DNA of 9,178 nucleotides from Thauera sp. (GTDB lineage: Bacteria > Pseudomonadota > Gammaproteobacteria > Burkholderiales > Rhodocyclaceae). Below the pieces are notes generated by a model. That model was not told the DNA's origin and did no database searches. It was given only the letters and a program-made list of their open reading frames with translations. Shown here piece by piece: positions 1 through 5,960 of this stretch. The DNA lies in contig JAKLLJ010000114.1 in assembly GCA_023150215.1 (NCBI GenBank), positions 1 to 9,178 on the forward strand, in the 5' to 3' direction. How positions within the stretch are numbered: the first letter of the stretch is position 1; every line of letters begins with the position of its first letter. Both the position numbers and the translations under genes were made by a program.

Positions 1-1
1 C

Positions 2-985
2 GCCATGGCAGACCTGATCCTGCTCCTGGTGAGCATGGACGTCCTCAACTCCGACTATATCTGGGGCAAGGAGCTCGCCACCGCGATCGAACGCGCCCGG
101 CGCGGCGACGCCAGCGTGATCCCGGTGCTGCTGCGCGCGGTCGATCTCGAGGACGCGCCCTTCGCCCACCTGCAGGGCTTGCCCACCGACCTGCGCCCGG
201 TGACCTCGTGGCCCAACCGCGACGAGGCCTGGACCGACGTCGCCAAGGGCATCCGGCGCGCGGTCGAGGCCATCCGCCAGCGCTGGGCGAGCGCACCGCC
301 CCCGGCAGCCCCGCCGGCAGCCCCGCCGGAGGCGCCGTCCGTACCGCGCGCGAGCGGTTTCGGTACGGCGGTCGCAAGCGTGCCGCTTCCGGAAGAGCCT
401 GTCCGCACGCTCGAAATGGCGCCTCCCGCGCCCAGGATGGCCGCGACCCGGGACGCCCGCACCGACGCCCTGCTCGAGCGCACCATCGCCGCGTTCGCAA
501 ACGAGCTCGCCCTCGCGGCGCGCATCAAGGGCGTGCAGGGCATCGGCAGCGGCGAGGCGGAGGGCCTGGCCGAGGCGCTGATCGACATGCCCGCGCAGAA
601 GCGCGTGCTCTGGGTGGACGACCGCCCGGAAAACAACCGTCATGAGCTGGCCGCGCTGGCGAAACTGCAGGTCGAGGTGGTGAACGTGCGCAGCACCGGG
701 GAAGCGATCGCCTGCCTCGATGCGGACGAGGAAGGTTTCGACCTGATACTGTCGGATTGGGACCGAGCCGAACCGGCCGCCACCGCATCGAGCGCCGGAC
801 TCGAGCTGCTACGCATGCTCGCCGCACGCCCGCGGCGACCGCCGGTCATCTTCTATCACGCCGAGTTCGATCCCTCGCGTCGCGCGGCGCGGCGCGAGTG
901 CCTGCTGCGCGCCGGTGCCTTCGGCGAGGCGGTGCGGCCGGGCGAGCTGCTCGCCCTGATCCGCAGCGCCTTCGCGTCGGACTGA
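2..985 (+). CDS. TIR domain - receiver domain fusion protein, 5'-truncated by the window edge
   Basis: The reading frame is open to the first bases, so the true start lies upstream. The ATG at 5 falls inside a conserved TIR strand (ADLILLLVS) and is unlikely to be the start. Numbering from that Met, residues 1-92 match the C-terminal half of a bacterial TIR domain: ADLILLLVS, then SDYIWGKEL, then VIPVLLR and PVTSWPNRDEAWTDVAKGIR. Glu23 in WGKEL aligns with the catalytic glutamate of NAD+-cleaving TIR domains. Residues about 93-145 are an Ala/Pro-rich linker, and about 150-198 look helical. Residues 199-326 resemble a receiver domain: an Asp205-Asp206 pair in VLWVDDRPENN, a candidate phospho-acceptor Asp251 in LILSDWD, and GAFGEAVRPGEL near the end. 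The usual Thr/Ser and Lys of receivers appear as His285 and Arg311, so phosphorylation may be weak or lost. The gene is convergent with htpX, 14 nt away. TIR proteins often act in phage defence or cell suicide; that role here is inference. The missing N-terminus may hold further domains. Confidence 0.82.
   Translation, partial: AMADLILLLVSMDVLNSDYIWGKELATAIERARRGDASVIPVLLRAVDLEDAPFAHLQGLPTDLRPVTSWPNRDEAWTDVAKGIRRAVEAIRQRWASAPPPAAPPAAPPEAPSVPRASGFGTAVASVPLPEEPVRTLEMAPPAPRMAATRDARTDALLERTIAAFANELALAARIKGVQGIGSGEAEGLAEALIDMPAQKRVLWVDDRPENNRHELAALAKLQVEVVNVRSTGEAIACLDADEEGFDLILSDWDRAEPAATASSAGLELLRMLAARPRRPPVIFYHAEFDPSRRAARRECLLRAGAFGEAVRPGELLALIRSAFASD
302..325 (+). repeat. Tandem 12-bp repeat in the linker of the TIR-receiver gene
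   Basis: Two exact, adjacent copies of CCGGCAGCCCCG are followed by a further CCGG. They encode the repeated Pro-Ala-Ala-Pro part of the Ala/Pro-rich linker between the TIR and receiver domains. Twelve bases is a multiple of three, so gain or loss of a unit would change linker length and keep the frame. Confidence 0.75.
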
Positions 986-999
986 GCGTCGGGCAGGCC

Positions 1000-1839
1000 T
1001 CAGCGCATGGTCTGCAGGCGCGCGATGCGCTCCTGGGTGGAGGGGTGCGTCGAGAACAGCCCGCGCAGGCCGCCGCCGGAGAGCGGGTTCATGATCATCA
1101 TCTGCGCGGTCTCCGGGTGGCGCTCGGCGGTGTGCATCGGGATGCCGCGCGCGTAGGCGTCGATCTTGGCGAGCGCGGCGGCGAGCGCGGCGGGATCGCC
1201 GGAGATCTCCGCGCCACCGCGGTCGGCGCCGAACTCGCGGGTGCGGCTGATCGCCATCTGGATCAGCATGCCGGCGAGCGGAGCGAGGATCATCATCGCG
1301 ATCGACACGATCGGATTGGGGCGCTCCTCACCCTCGCGGCCGCCGAAGAACATGCCGAAGTTGGCCAGCATCGAGATCGCACCCGCCACCGTCGCCGAGA
1401 TGGTCGAAATCAGGATGTCGCGGTTCTTGACGTGCGCCAGCTCGTGCGCCATCACGCCGCGCAGCTCGCGCTCGGAAAGCATGCGCACGATGCCGGTGGT
1501 GGCAGCGACCGCGGCGTTGTCAGGATTGCGGCCGGTGGCGAAGGCGTTGGGCTGGGCCTCGTCGATGATGTAGACCTTGGGCATGGGCAACTCGGCGCGA
1601 CGGGCAAGCTCGGCGACCATGTTGTACAGGTAGGGCGAGGAAGCGGCATCGACCTCGCGCGCCTTGTACATTTTCAGCACCATCTTGTCCGAGAACCAGT
1701 AGGCCCAGACGTTCATCGCGCCGCCCATCACGAGCGCGATCAGCATGCCCTGCTGTCCGCCGATGGCCGCACCCATCGCGCCGAAGAGGGCGACGATGCC
1801 CGCCATCAGGATGGAGGTCTTGATCCAGTTTCCGAACAT
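1000..1839 (-). CDS. htpX: Protease HtpX, membrane zinc metalloprotease (M48)
   Basis: HtpX is a cytoplasmic-membrane zinc endopeptidase that degrades misfolded or damaged membrane proteins and overlaps functionally with FtsH. The 279-residue product has the family's usual length. Two hydrophobic segments at about 8-28 and 30-50 are followed by a soluble part with the zinc motif HELAH (His132, Glu133, His136). A further hydrophobic pair lies at about 144-165 and 178-198. REFGAD follows, with Glu202 as probable third zinc ligand, and the C-terminus has the typical FSTHPSTQERI. The frame extends 21 codons further upstream, but the start at 1839 is preferred because MFGNWIKTS is the normal HtpX N-terminus and AAGGAAGGA sits 7 nt before it. 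It lies downstream of fmt on the same strand with a 117-nt gap that contains a heat-shock-like promoter, so it probably has its own control. It ends 14 nt from the convergent TIR-receiver gene. Confidence 0.96.
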   Translation of the reverse strand: MFGNWIKTSILMAGIVALFGAMGAAIGGQQGMLIALVMGGAMNVWAYWFSDKMVLKMYKAREVDAASSPYLYNMVAELARRAELPMPKVYIIDEAQPNAFATGRNPDNAAVAATTGIVRMLSERELRGVMAHELAHVKNRDILISTISATVAGAISMLANFGMFFGGREGEERPNPIVSIAMMILAPLAGMLIQMAISRTREFGADRGGAEISGDPAALAAALAKIDAYARGIPMHTAERHPETAQMMIMNPLSGGGLRGLFSTHPSTQERIARLQTMR

Positions 1840-1846
1840 TGCGGCA

Positions 1847-1855
1847 TCCTTCCTT
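1847..1855 (-). promoter_or_regulatory. Strong ribosome binding site of htpX
   Basis: On the minus strand the sequence AAGGAAGGA ends 7 nt before the ATG at 1839. It fixes the htpX start against the longer open frame, which begins at 1902. It is the best Shine-Dalgarno match in the window. Confidence 0.8.
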
Positions 1856-1875
1856 GAATATCGATTCGTGAGACC

Positions 1876-1903
1876 AATTGGGGGCGTGCAGTCAAGACTC
1901 AAG
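1876..1903 (-). promoter_or_regulatory. Candidate heat-shock (sigma32-type) promoter of htpX
   Basis: On the minus strand CTTGAG (1903-1898) is followed after 14 nt by CCCCAATT (1883-1876). The known RpoH consensus is CTTGAA, a 13-15 nt spacer, and CCCCATnT, so both boxes and the spacing fit with few mismatches. Transcription would begin near 1870, about 30 nt before the htpX ATG. HtpX is heat-induced in E. coli, which makes the match plausible. No convincing sigma70 pair was seen in the same gap. The call is by eye, with no scoring. Confidence 0.5.
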
Positions 1904-1904
1904 C

Positions 1905-1927
1905 CGTCGCCATGCCCGCGGGCGACG
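1905..1927 (-). terminator. Hairpin after fmt, weak terminator candidate
   Basis: The 7-bp perfect arms CGTCGCC (1905-1911) and GGCGACG (1921-1927) enclose a 9-nt loop. It lies about 30 nt past the fmt stop and directly before the candidate htpX promoter. No T-run follows on the minus strand, so intrinsic termination is doubtful. It may slow or trim the def-fmt transcript, or be chance in GC-rich DNA. Confidence 0.25.
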
Positions 1928-1956
1928 ACGCTCGCCCCTTGGACCCGCCCACCCGA

Positions 1957-2919
1957 TCAGCCCGGACGCGTGAAGCGCTCCCCGACAGAGACCGGAAATC
2001 CGCGCAGGAATTCCCCCGCTGCCAGGCGCTTGCTGCCCGCGCGCTGTAACACCGTGCAACGCAGCGCGTCGCGACCACAGGCAACGGTGATGCCCTCATC
2101 GCCGACCGCGAGCACGCTGCCGGGCTCGCCCGTGGCGCTCACCACGGTGCCGGACCAGCATTTCACCACCGTGTCGCGCAGGCTGGAGGCAGCCCCCGGA
2201 AAGGGGTCGAAGGCGCGCATCGCGCGCTCGATGTCCGCCGCGGGTCGCGTCCAGTCGATGATGGCTTCCGCACGGTCGATCTTGGCGGCGTAGGTGACGC
2301 CTTGCGCCGGCTGCGGGGTGGCGACCAGCTTGCCGCGCTGCAATGCGGCCAGCGCGTGGACGATGCATTCGCCGCCGAGCACGGCGAGACGATCGTGCAG
2401 GCTGGCCGTGGTGTCCTCGGGCAGGATCGGCAGCGCACGCACGTGCAGCATCGCCCCGGTGTCCAGGCCTTCGTCCATCTGCATGATGGTGATGCCGGTC
2501 GCGGCATCGCCGGCCTCGATCGCACGGTGGATCGGCGCCGCACCGCGCCAGCGCGGCAGCAGCGACGCGTGGATGTTGATGCAGCCGAGGCGCGGCAGTT
2601 CGAGCACCGCCTTGGGCAGGATCAGGCCGTAGGCGGCCACCACCAGCACATCGGGCGCGCACGCGGCCAAGCGCGCGCGCTGCTCGGCGGTGCGCAGCTT
2701 TTCAGGCTGGTCGACCTCGATGCCGTGGGCGAGTGCGAGTTGCTTGACCGCACTCGGTGCGAGCTTCATGCCGCGCCCGGCGGGGCGATCGGGCTGGGTG
2801 AGCACGAGCGGCACCTCGTAGCCGGCCGCGACAATGCCAGCGAGAGCCTGCGCGGCGAACTCGGGGGTGCCGGCGAAGGCGACGCGCAGGCCGCCGCTGC
2901 TGGAAGCGTTGGCGGCCAT
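1957..2919 (-). CDS. fmt: Methionyl-tRNA formyltransferase
   Basis: This cytoplasmic enzyme transfers a formyl group from 10-formyl-tetrahydrofolate to the methionine on initiator tRNA. The 320-residue product has the usual length and two domains. The N-terminal hydrolase-like domain shows FAGTPEFA (15-22), TQPDRPAGRG (41-50) and the active-site segment NIHASLLPRWRGAAPI, with Asn115 and His117. Asp153 lies in DEGLDTGAM. These align with E. coli Asn106, His108 and Asp144 at a constant offset of nine, caused by a short N-terminal extension (MAANASSSGG). The C-terminal OB-like domain, from about residue 210, binds tRNA and ends with GEFLRGFPVSVGERF. The ATG at 2919 overlaps the def stop as TGATG, and no clear ribosome binding site is seen, so translation is probably coupled to def. 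A GTG one codon upstream (2922) is an alternative start. A def-fmt pair is widespread in bacteria. Confidence 0.97.
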   Translation of the reverse strand: MAANASSSGGLRVAFAGTPEFAAQALAGIVAAGYEVPLVLTQPDRPAGRGMKLAPSAVKQLALAHGIEVDQPEKLRTAEQRARLAACAPDVLVVAAYGLILPKAVLELPRLGCINIHASLLPRWRGAAPIHRAIEAGDAATGITIMQMDEGLDTGAMLHVRALPILPEDTTASLHDRLAVLGGECIVHALAALQRGKLVATPQPAQGVTYAAKIDRAEAIIDWTRPAADIERAMRAFDPFPGAASSLRDTVVKCWSGTVVSATGEPGSVLAVGDEGITVACGRDALRCTVLQRAGSKRLAAGEFLRGFPVSVGERFTRPG

Positions 2920-3422
2920 CACGCGGTGATGCGCGCTTTCTTGGCCAGCTTGCTCTTGATGCGACCGAGCTTGAGCTGCGACAGGTATTCGACGAAGACC
3001 TTGCCGTCGAGATGATCGATCTCGTGCTGCACGCAGACGGCAAGCAGGCCGTCGGCCTCGAACTCGAAGGGCTCGCCTTTATCGTTCAACGCGCGCACTT
3101 TCACACGCTCGGCGCGGGTGACCTTCTCGTAGATTCCGGGGACGGACAGGCAACCTTCCTCGTGCACCTGTTCGCCATCGCGCTCGATGATCTCGGGGTT
3201 GATCAACGCCCTCAAGTCGGATCTGTCCTCGCTCACGTCGATCACGACGATGCGCTTATGCACGTCGACCTGGGTGGCAGCGAGGCCGATGCCGGGCGCT
3301 TCGTACATGGTCTCGGCCATGTCGGCGATCAGGCGGCGGATATCCTCATCGACGCCGGCCACCGGCGCAGCGACCGTGTGAAGACGAGGATCGGGGTAGC
3401 GGAGTATCGGTAGAAGAGCCAT
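2919..3422 (-). CDS. def: Peptide deformylase
   Basis: Def removes the N-formyl group from nascent proteins in the cytoplasm using a bound metal, usually Fe2+. The 167 residues match the common length. All three family motifs are present: GIGLAATQ (44-51), EGCLSVP (89-95) and QHEIDHL (132-138). Metal ligands are Cys91, His133 and His137, and Glu134 is the catalytic base. The helical C-terminus is Lys-rich (KLGRIKSKLAKKARITA). The ATG at 3422 starts the typical MALLPILRYPDPRL and is preceded on the minus strand by AAGG with 5 nt spacing. It is the first gene of the minus-strand unit. fmt follows with overlapping stop and start, and the divergent LysM gene lies across a 194-nt intergenic region. 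Confidence 0.98.
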   Translation of the reverse strand: MALLPILRYPDPRLHTVAAPVAGVDEDIRRLIADMAETMYEAPGIGLAATQVDVHKRIVVIDVSEDRSDLRALINPEIIERDGEQVHEEGCLSVPGIYEKVTRAERVKVRALNDKGEPFEFEADGLLAVCVQHEIDHLDGKVFVEYLSQLKLGRIKSKLAKKARITA

Positions 3423-3456
3423 GAATGCCTTGCTGGGTTAAGCCTTTAAGTGCAGA

Positions 3457-3476
3457 ATTTCACGTGATTTCACATG
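3457..3476. repeat. Tandem 10-bp repeat in the def / LysM divergent intergenic region
   Basis: ATTTCACGTG is followed directly by ATTTCACATG, a tandem pair with 9 of 10 bases identical. The first copy contains the palindrome CACGTG. The pair lies 35-54 bp upstream of the def start. Tandem sites one helical turn apart suit a protein-binding site on one DNA face, but no regulator can be named from the sequence. Confidence 0.55.
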
Positions 3477-3503
3477 CCTCGGCATGTATGACATCGTTAT
3501 ATT
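3472..3503. promoter_or_regulatory. Inverted repeat and TATATT box, probable divergent control region
   Basis: ACATGCC-TC-GGCATGT (3472-3487) is a perfect 7+7 inverted repeat, operator-like because its 2-nt centre is too short for a good RNA hairpin. Eleven bases later TATATT (3498-3503) resembles a -10 box for the plus-strand LysM gene. A matching -35 at proper spacing is poor: TTCACA at 3469 is about 23 nt away. The whole 3423-3510 stretch is clearly AT-richer than its surroundings, as expected for promoters of both def and the LysM gene. The remaining 3511-3616 is GC-rich and shows no convincing feature. Confidence 0.4.
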
Positions 3504-3605
3504 TTGCTGCCGGGATGCCGAGCGCGCCAGCAGCGCGCCCGACAACTTCGACCCCCGGCCTGGCGGCGGCGTTCCGGGATGAGCCCGCAACGCATGGTCA
3601 CGACC

Positions 3606-3610
3606 GGAAG
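3606..3610 (+). promoter_or_regulatory. Ribosome binding site of the LysM gene
   Basis: GGAAG lies 6 nt before the ATG at 3617 and 9 nt before a second ATG at 3620. It supports a start here rather than at the far upstream end of the open frame (3425), because translation from here begins with a signal peptide. Confidence 0.6.
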
Positions 3611-3616
3611 CGTTCA

Positions 3617-4663
3617 ATGATGAGAATTATATTCCCTCTGCTCGTCGCCTTTGCGAGCCTCCTGGCCACGGGCGCGCAAGCCCAGTCCGGTGTGCGCCTG
3701 GCTGCCGACGCTCCCGACGCCTACACCGTGGCCAGCGGTGACACGTTGTGGGGCATCTCCGGCCGTTTCCTGCAGGAGCCCTGGCGCTGGCCGGAAGTGT
3801 GGCGCCTTAACCGCGACGAGATCCGCAACCCCCACCTGATCTACCCCGGCCAGGTCATCCTGCTCGACCGCAGCGGCCCATGGCTGAGCATCGGCCGCCG
3901 CATTGGTGGCAGCAGCAGCGCGGTCCAGGACGGCCGCCTGCAGCCGAAGGTCTACAACGAGGCGCTCGAGGAAGCCCTGCCGAGCATCCCGCTGCAGATC
4001 ATCGACCCCTTCCTGAATCGCCCGCTGGTGGTGGACCAGCCTCGACTCGACGGCTCGGCCACGATCGTCGCCACCGAGACCAGCCGCGTGCTCACCGGCA
4101 CCGGCGACACCGTGTTCGCCAAGAACGTCGGCGACGAGGGCGAGGTCTGGCACATCTACCGCCCCGCCCGCCCGCTCGAGGACCCGGTGACGCGCGAGCC
4201 GATCGCGTGGGAAGCGGCCTACCTCGGCACCGCGCGCGTCACCGAACGCGGCGAGCCGACCACGCTCGAGATCCTGTCCGCGGTCGAGGAGATCGGCACC
4301 GGCGACCTGATGATGCCGAGCGAGCCGCCGAGCGTATTCGCCTACGTGCCCCACGCACCCGAGGCCGCAATCGAGGGCCGCATCGTGTCGATCCACCGCG
4401 GCGTGAGCGAAACCGGCCGTCTGAACGTGGTCGCACTCAACGTCGGCGAACAGGACGGGCTCGAGCGCGGCCATGTGCTGGCGCTCTACCGCAACCGTGG
4501 CGTTGCCCAGTACCGTGGCGAGGCAGGCACCGAAAGCTACCGCCTGCCCGAGAAACGCTATGGGGTGGTGTTCGTGTTTCGCGTCTTCGAGCGCGTGTCC
4601 TACGCTCTGGTAATGGACTCCGACGGCCCGGTGACGATCACCGACGCCGTGCGGACGCCCTGA
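3617..4663 (+). CDS. Secreted LysM-domain protein
   Basis: The 348-residue product begins with a clear Sec signal peptide: MMR, a hydrophobic core at about 4-18, and probable cleavage after Ala22 in GAQAQS. A single LysM domain at about 36-84 starts YTVASGDTLWGIS, contains WRWPEVWRLN and ends HLIYPGQVILL. LysM binds the N-acetylglucosamine-containing glycan of peptidoglycan, so the protein probably sits in the periplasm on the cell wall. The rest (about 90-348) has no motif I can assign. It looks beta-rich and includes the conserved-looking IPLQIIDPFLNRPLVV and VGEQDGLERGHVLALYR. No catalytic peptidase or amidase motif is visible, so it may be structural or a binding protein. Similar LysM proteins commonly sit before dprA in betaproteobacteria (recalled knowledge). 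dprA starts 18 nt downstream, which suggests co-transcription. The open frame continues upstream to 3425, but that part is not protein-like. Confidence 0.88.
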   Translation: MMRIIFPLLVAFASLLATGAQAQSGVRLAADAPDAYTVASGDTLWGISGRFLQEPWRWPEVWRLNRDEIRNPHLIYPGQVILLDRSGPWLSIGRRIGGSSSAVQDGRLQPKVYNEALEEALPSIPLQIIDPFLNRPLVVDQPRLDGSATIVATETSRVLTGTGDTVFAKNVGDEGEVWHIYRPARPLEDPVTREPIAWEAAYLGTARVTERGEPTTLEILSAVEEIGTGDLMMPSEPPSVFAYVPHAPEAAIEGRIVSIHRGVSETGRLNVVALNVGEQDGLERGHVLALYRNRGVAQYRGEAGTESYRLPEKRYGVVFVFRVFERVSYALVMDSDGPVTITDAVRTP

Positions 4664-4681
4664 AGCGGCCGCAGCCTCCCG

Positions 4682-5845
4682 ATGGCCTTGACGCCTGCGG
4701 ACGATATCGCCGACTGGCTTCGCCTCACTGGCGTGCCCGGACTCGGGCCGCAGCGCCAGCGTGATCTGCTCGCCGCCTTCGGCCTGCCCGTTAACATCTT
4801 CGCGGCCAGCCGCAATGCAATCGCGGCGGTCGTGGGGGGCGAGGCCGCGAGCGCCTTGCTCGCCACCCCGCCAGACGCAGCCATCGAGCGCACCCTCGCG
4901 TGGGCGGCCGAACCTGACAGCCACATCCTCACCCTGGGCGACTCGGCCTATCCACACAGCCTGTTCGACATCGCCGACCCCCCGGTGCTGCTGTACGTGA
5001 AGGGTGACCCGGCCCTGCTCTCCCGCCCTGGCATCGCCTTGGTCGGCGCACGCTCATCCACCGCAGGCGGCGAAGCCAATGCCAAAGCCTTCGCGCGCGC
5101 ACTCGCCGGTCACGGCCTCGTCGTCGTCAGCGGCCTGGCGCTCGGCATCGACGCCGCCGCGCACCGTGGCGCGCTGGCCGCCGGCAGTGCAGGCGCCGGC
5201 ACGGTAGCCGTGATCGGCACCGGTATCGACCGCGTCTATCCGGCACGCAATGCCACGCTGGCGCGTGAAATTGCCACGAGCGGCGCAATCGTCAGCGAGT
5301 TCGCGCTAGGTACGCCGCCACTGCCGCACAACTTCCCGCGCCGCAACCGCTTGATCGCCGGCTTGGCCGAGGGCGTACTGGTGGTGGAGGCCGCGCTCGA
5401 CAGCGGTTCGCTGATCACCGCCCGGCTCGCTGCCGAACACGGTCGCGAGGTCTATGCGATTCCCGGCTCGATCCATTCGCCGCTGTCGCGCGGCTGCCAC
5501 CGCCTGATCCGCGACGGCGCCAAACTGGTCGAGACCGCCGAGGATGTGATCGAGGAACTGCGCGGCCGGCTCGGCTGGCCGGCCCCCGCAGCCGCCCGCC
5601 CATCCGGGCGGCGAAGGCGGCGCGACGAGCCGGCCGCAGTGCCGCCGCCCGCAGGGCAGACCGCGCTCGCGCTCGATGACGACGCCGCGCGCGTGCTCGA
5701 AGCGATCGGCCACGATCCGGTCGACATCGACACGCTCGCCCCACGCTGCGGCTTGACGGTGGACGCCCTGTACGCCATCCTGCTGCCACTCGAACTGGAA
5801 GGGCGCCTGGCCAGACTGCCCGGCGGACGTTTCCAGCGCGCCTGA
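4682..5845 (+). CDS. dprA: DNA processing protein DprA
   Basis: DprA (Smf) binds single-stranded DNA entering during natural transformation, protects it and loads RecA. The 387 residues show the complete three-part form. Residues about 1-75 are a SAM-like helical region with GVPGLGPQRQRDLL. Residues about 78-292 are the Rossmann-like core: VGARSSTAGG (121-130), SGLALGIDAAAH (150-161), GIDRVYPARN (181-190), NFPRRNRLIAGL (217-228), SGSLITAR (241-248) and GCHRLIRDGAKLV (271-283). An Arg-rich linker (GRRRRRDEP, 309-317) leads to a winged-helix domain at about 328-387. It follows the LysM gene by 18 nt. No clear ribosome binding site precedes the ATG, so it may depend on translation from upstream. 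The gene is intact. Presence of dprA alone does not prove competence, since it is kept in many non-transformable bacteria. Confidence 0.97.
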   Translation: MALTPADDIADWLRLTGVPGLGPQRQRDLLAAFGLPVNIFAASRNAIAAVVGGEAASALLATPPDAAIERTLAWAAEPDSHILTLGDSAYPHSLFDIADPPVLLYVKGDPALLSRPGIALVGARSSTAGGEANAKAFARALAGHGLVVVSGLALGIDAAAHRGALAAGSAGAGTVAVIGTGIDRVYPARNATLAREIATSGAIVSEFALGTPPLPHNFPRRNRLIAGLAEGVLVVEAALDSGSLITARLAAEHGREVYAIPGSIHSPLSRGCHRLIRDGAKLVETAEDVIEELRGRLGWPAPAAARPSGRRRRRDEPAAVPPPAGQTALALDDDAARVLEAIGHDPVDIDTLAPRCGLTVDALYAILLPLELEGRLARLPGGRFQRA

Positions 5846-5857
5846 AAGCTCAGGCGC
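5838..5857 (+). other. Perfect hairpin spanning the dprA stop codon
   Basis: GCGCCTGA (5838-5845) and TCAGGCGC (5850-5857) are perfect 8-bp arms around an AAGC loop, and the left arm contains the dprA TGA. There is no T-run afterwards, so it is a poor intrinsic terminator. It could slow ribosomes or stabilise the mRNA 3' end between dprA and smg. The following 5858-5960 is GC-rich leader sequence with no further feature that I can support. Confidence 0.45.
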
Positions 5858-5960
5858 CGTGCGCTCGCGGCGCGGCCGCATGCTCCCGCGTCTTTCCTCC
5901 TCCACCCCCGCCGCGCCGGGCCCTGGCCCACACGCCCTTGCCCATCGACGAGACACTGCC

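Noticed and set aside
757..1857. 366-codon plus-strand open frame crossing the TIR-receiver end and antisense to htpX
   Set aside because: Low-complexity Arg/Ala/Gly/His translation; overlaps two recognisable genes in other frames.
1840..1902. 21-codon N-terminal extension of htpX
   Set aside because: The family N-terminus and a strong ribosome binding site both point to the ATG at 1839; the extension overlaps the candidate promoter.
2302..3015. 237-codon plus-strand open frame antisense to fmt
   Set aside because: Shadow of fmt, whose catalytic Asn, His and Asp are intact on the minus strand.
3469..3503. TTCACA as the -35 partner of TATATT for the LysM gene
   Set aside because: The spacing is about 23 nt, far beyond the 16-18 nt usual for sigma70 promoters, so the pair is not called as a promoter.
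3425..3616. N-terminal extension of the LysM frame
   Set aside because: It encodes no recognisable sequence, covers the promoter region, and would bury the clear signal peptide that begins at 3617.
3614..4957. 447-codon open frame on the minus strand opposite the LysM gene and the dprA start
   Set aside because: Compositionally a shadow (Ala/Gly/Arg/His/Asp-rich, no motifs), and it covers two well-supported genes on the other strand.
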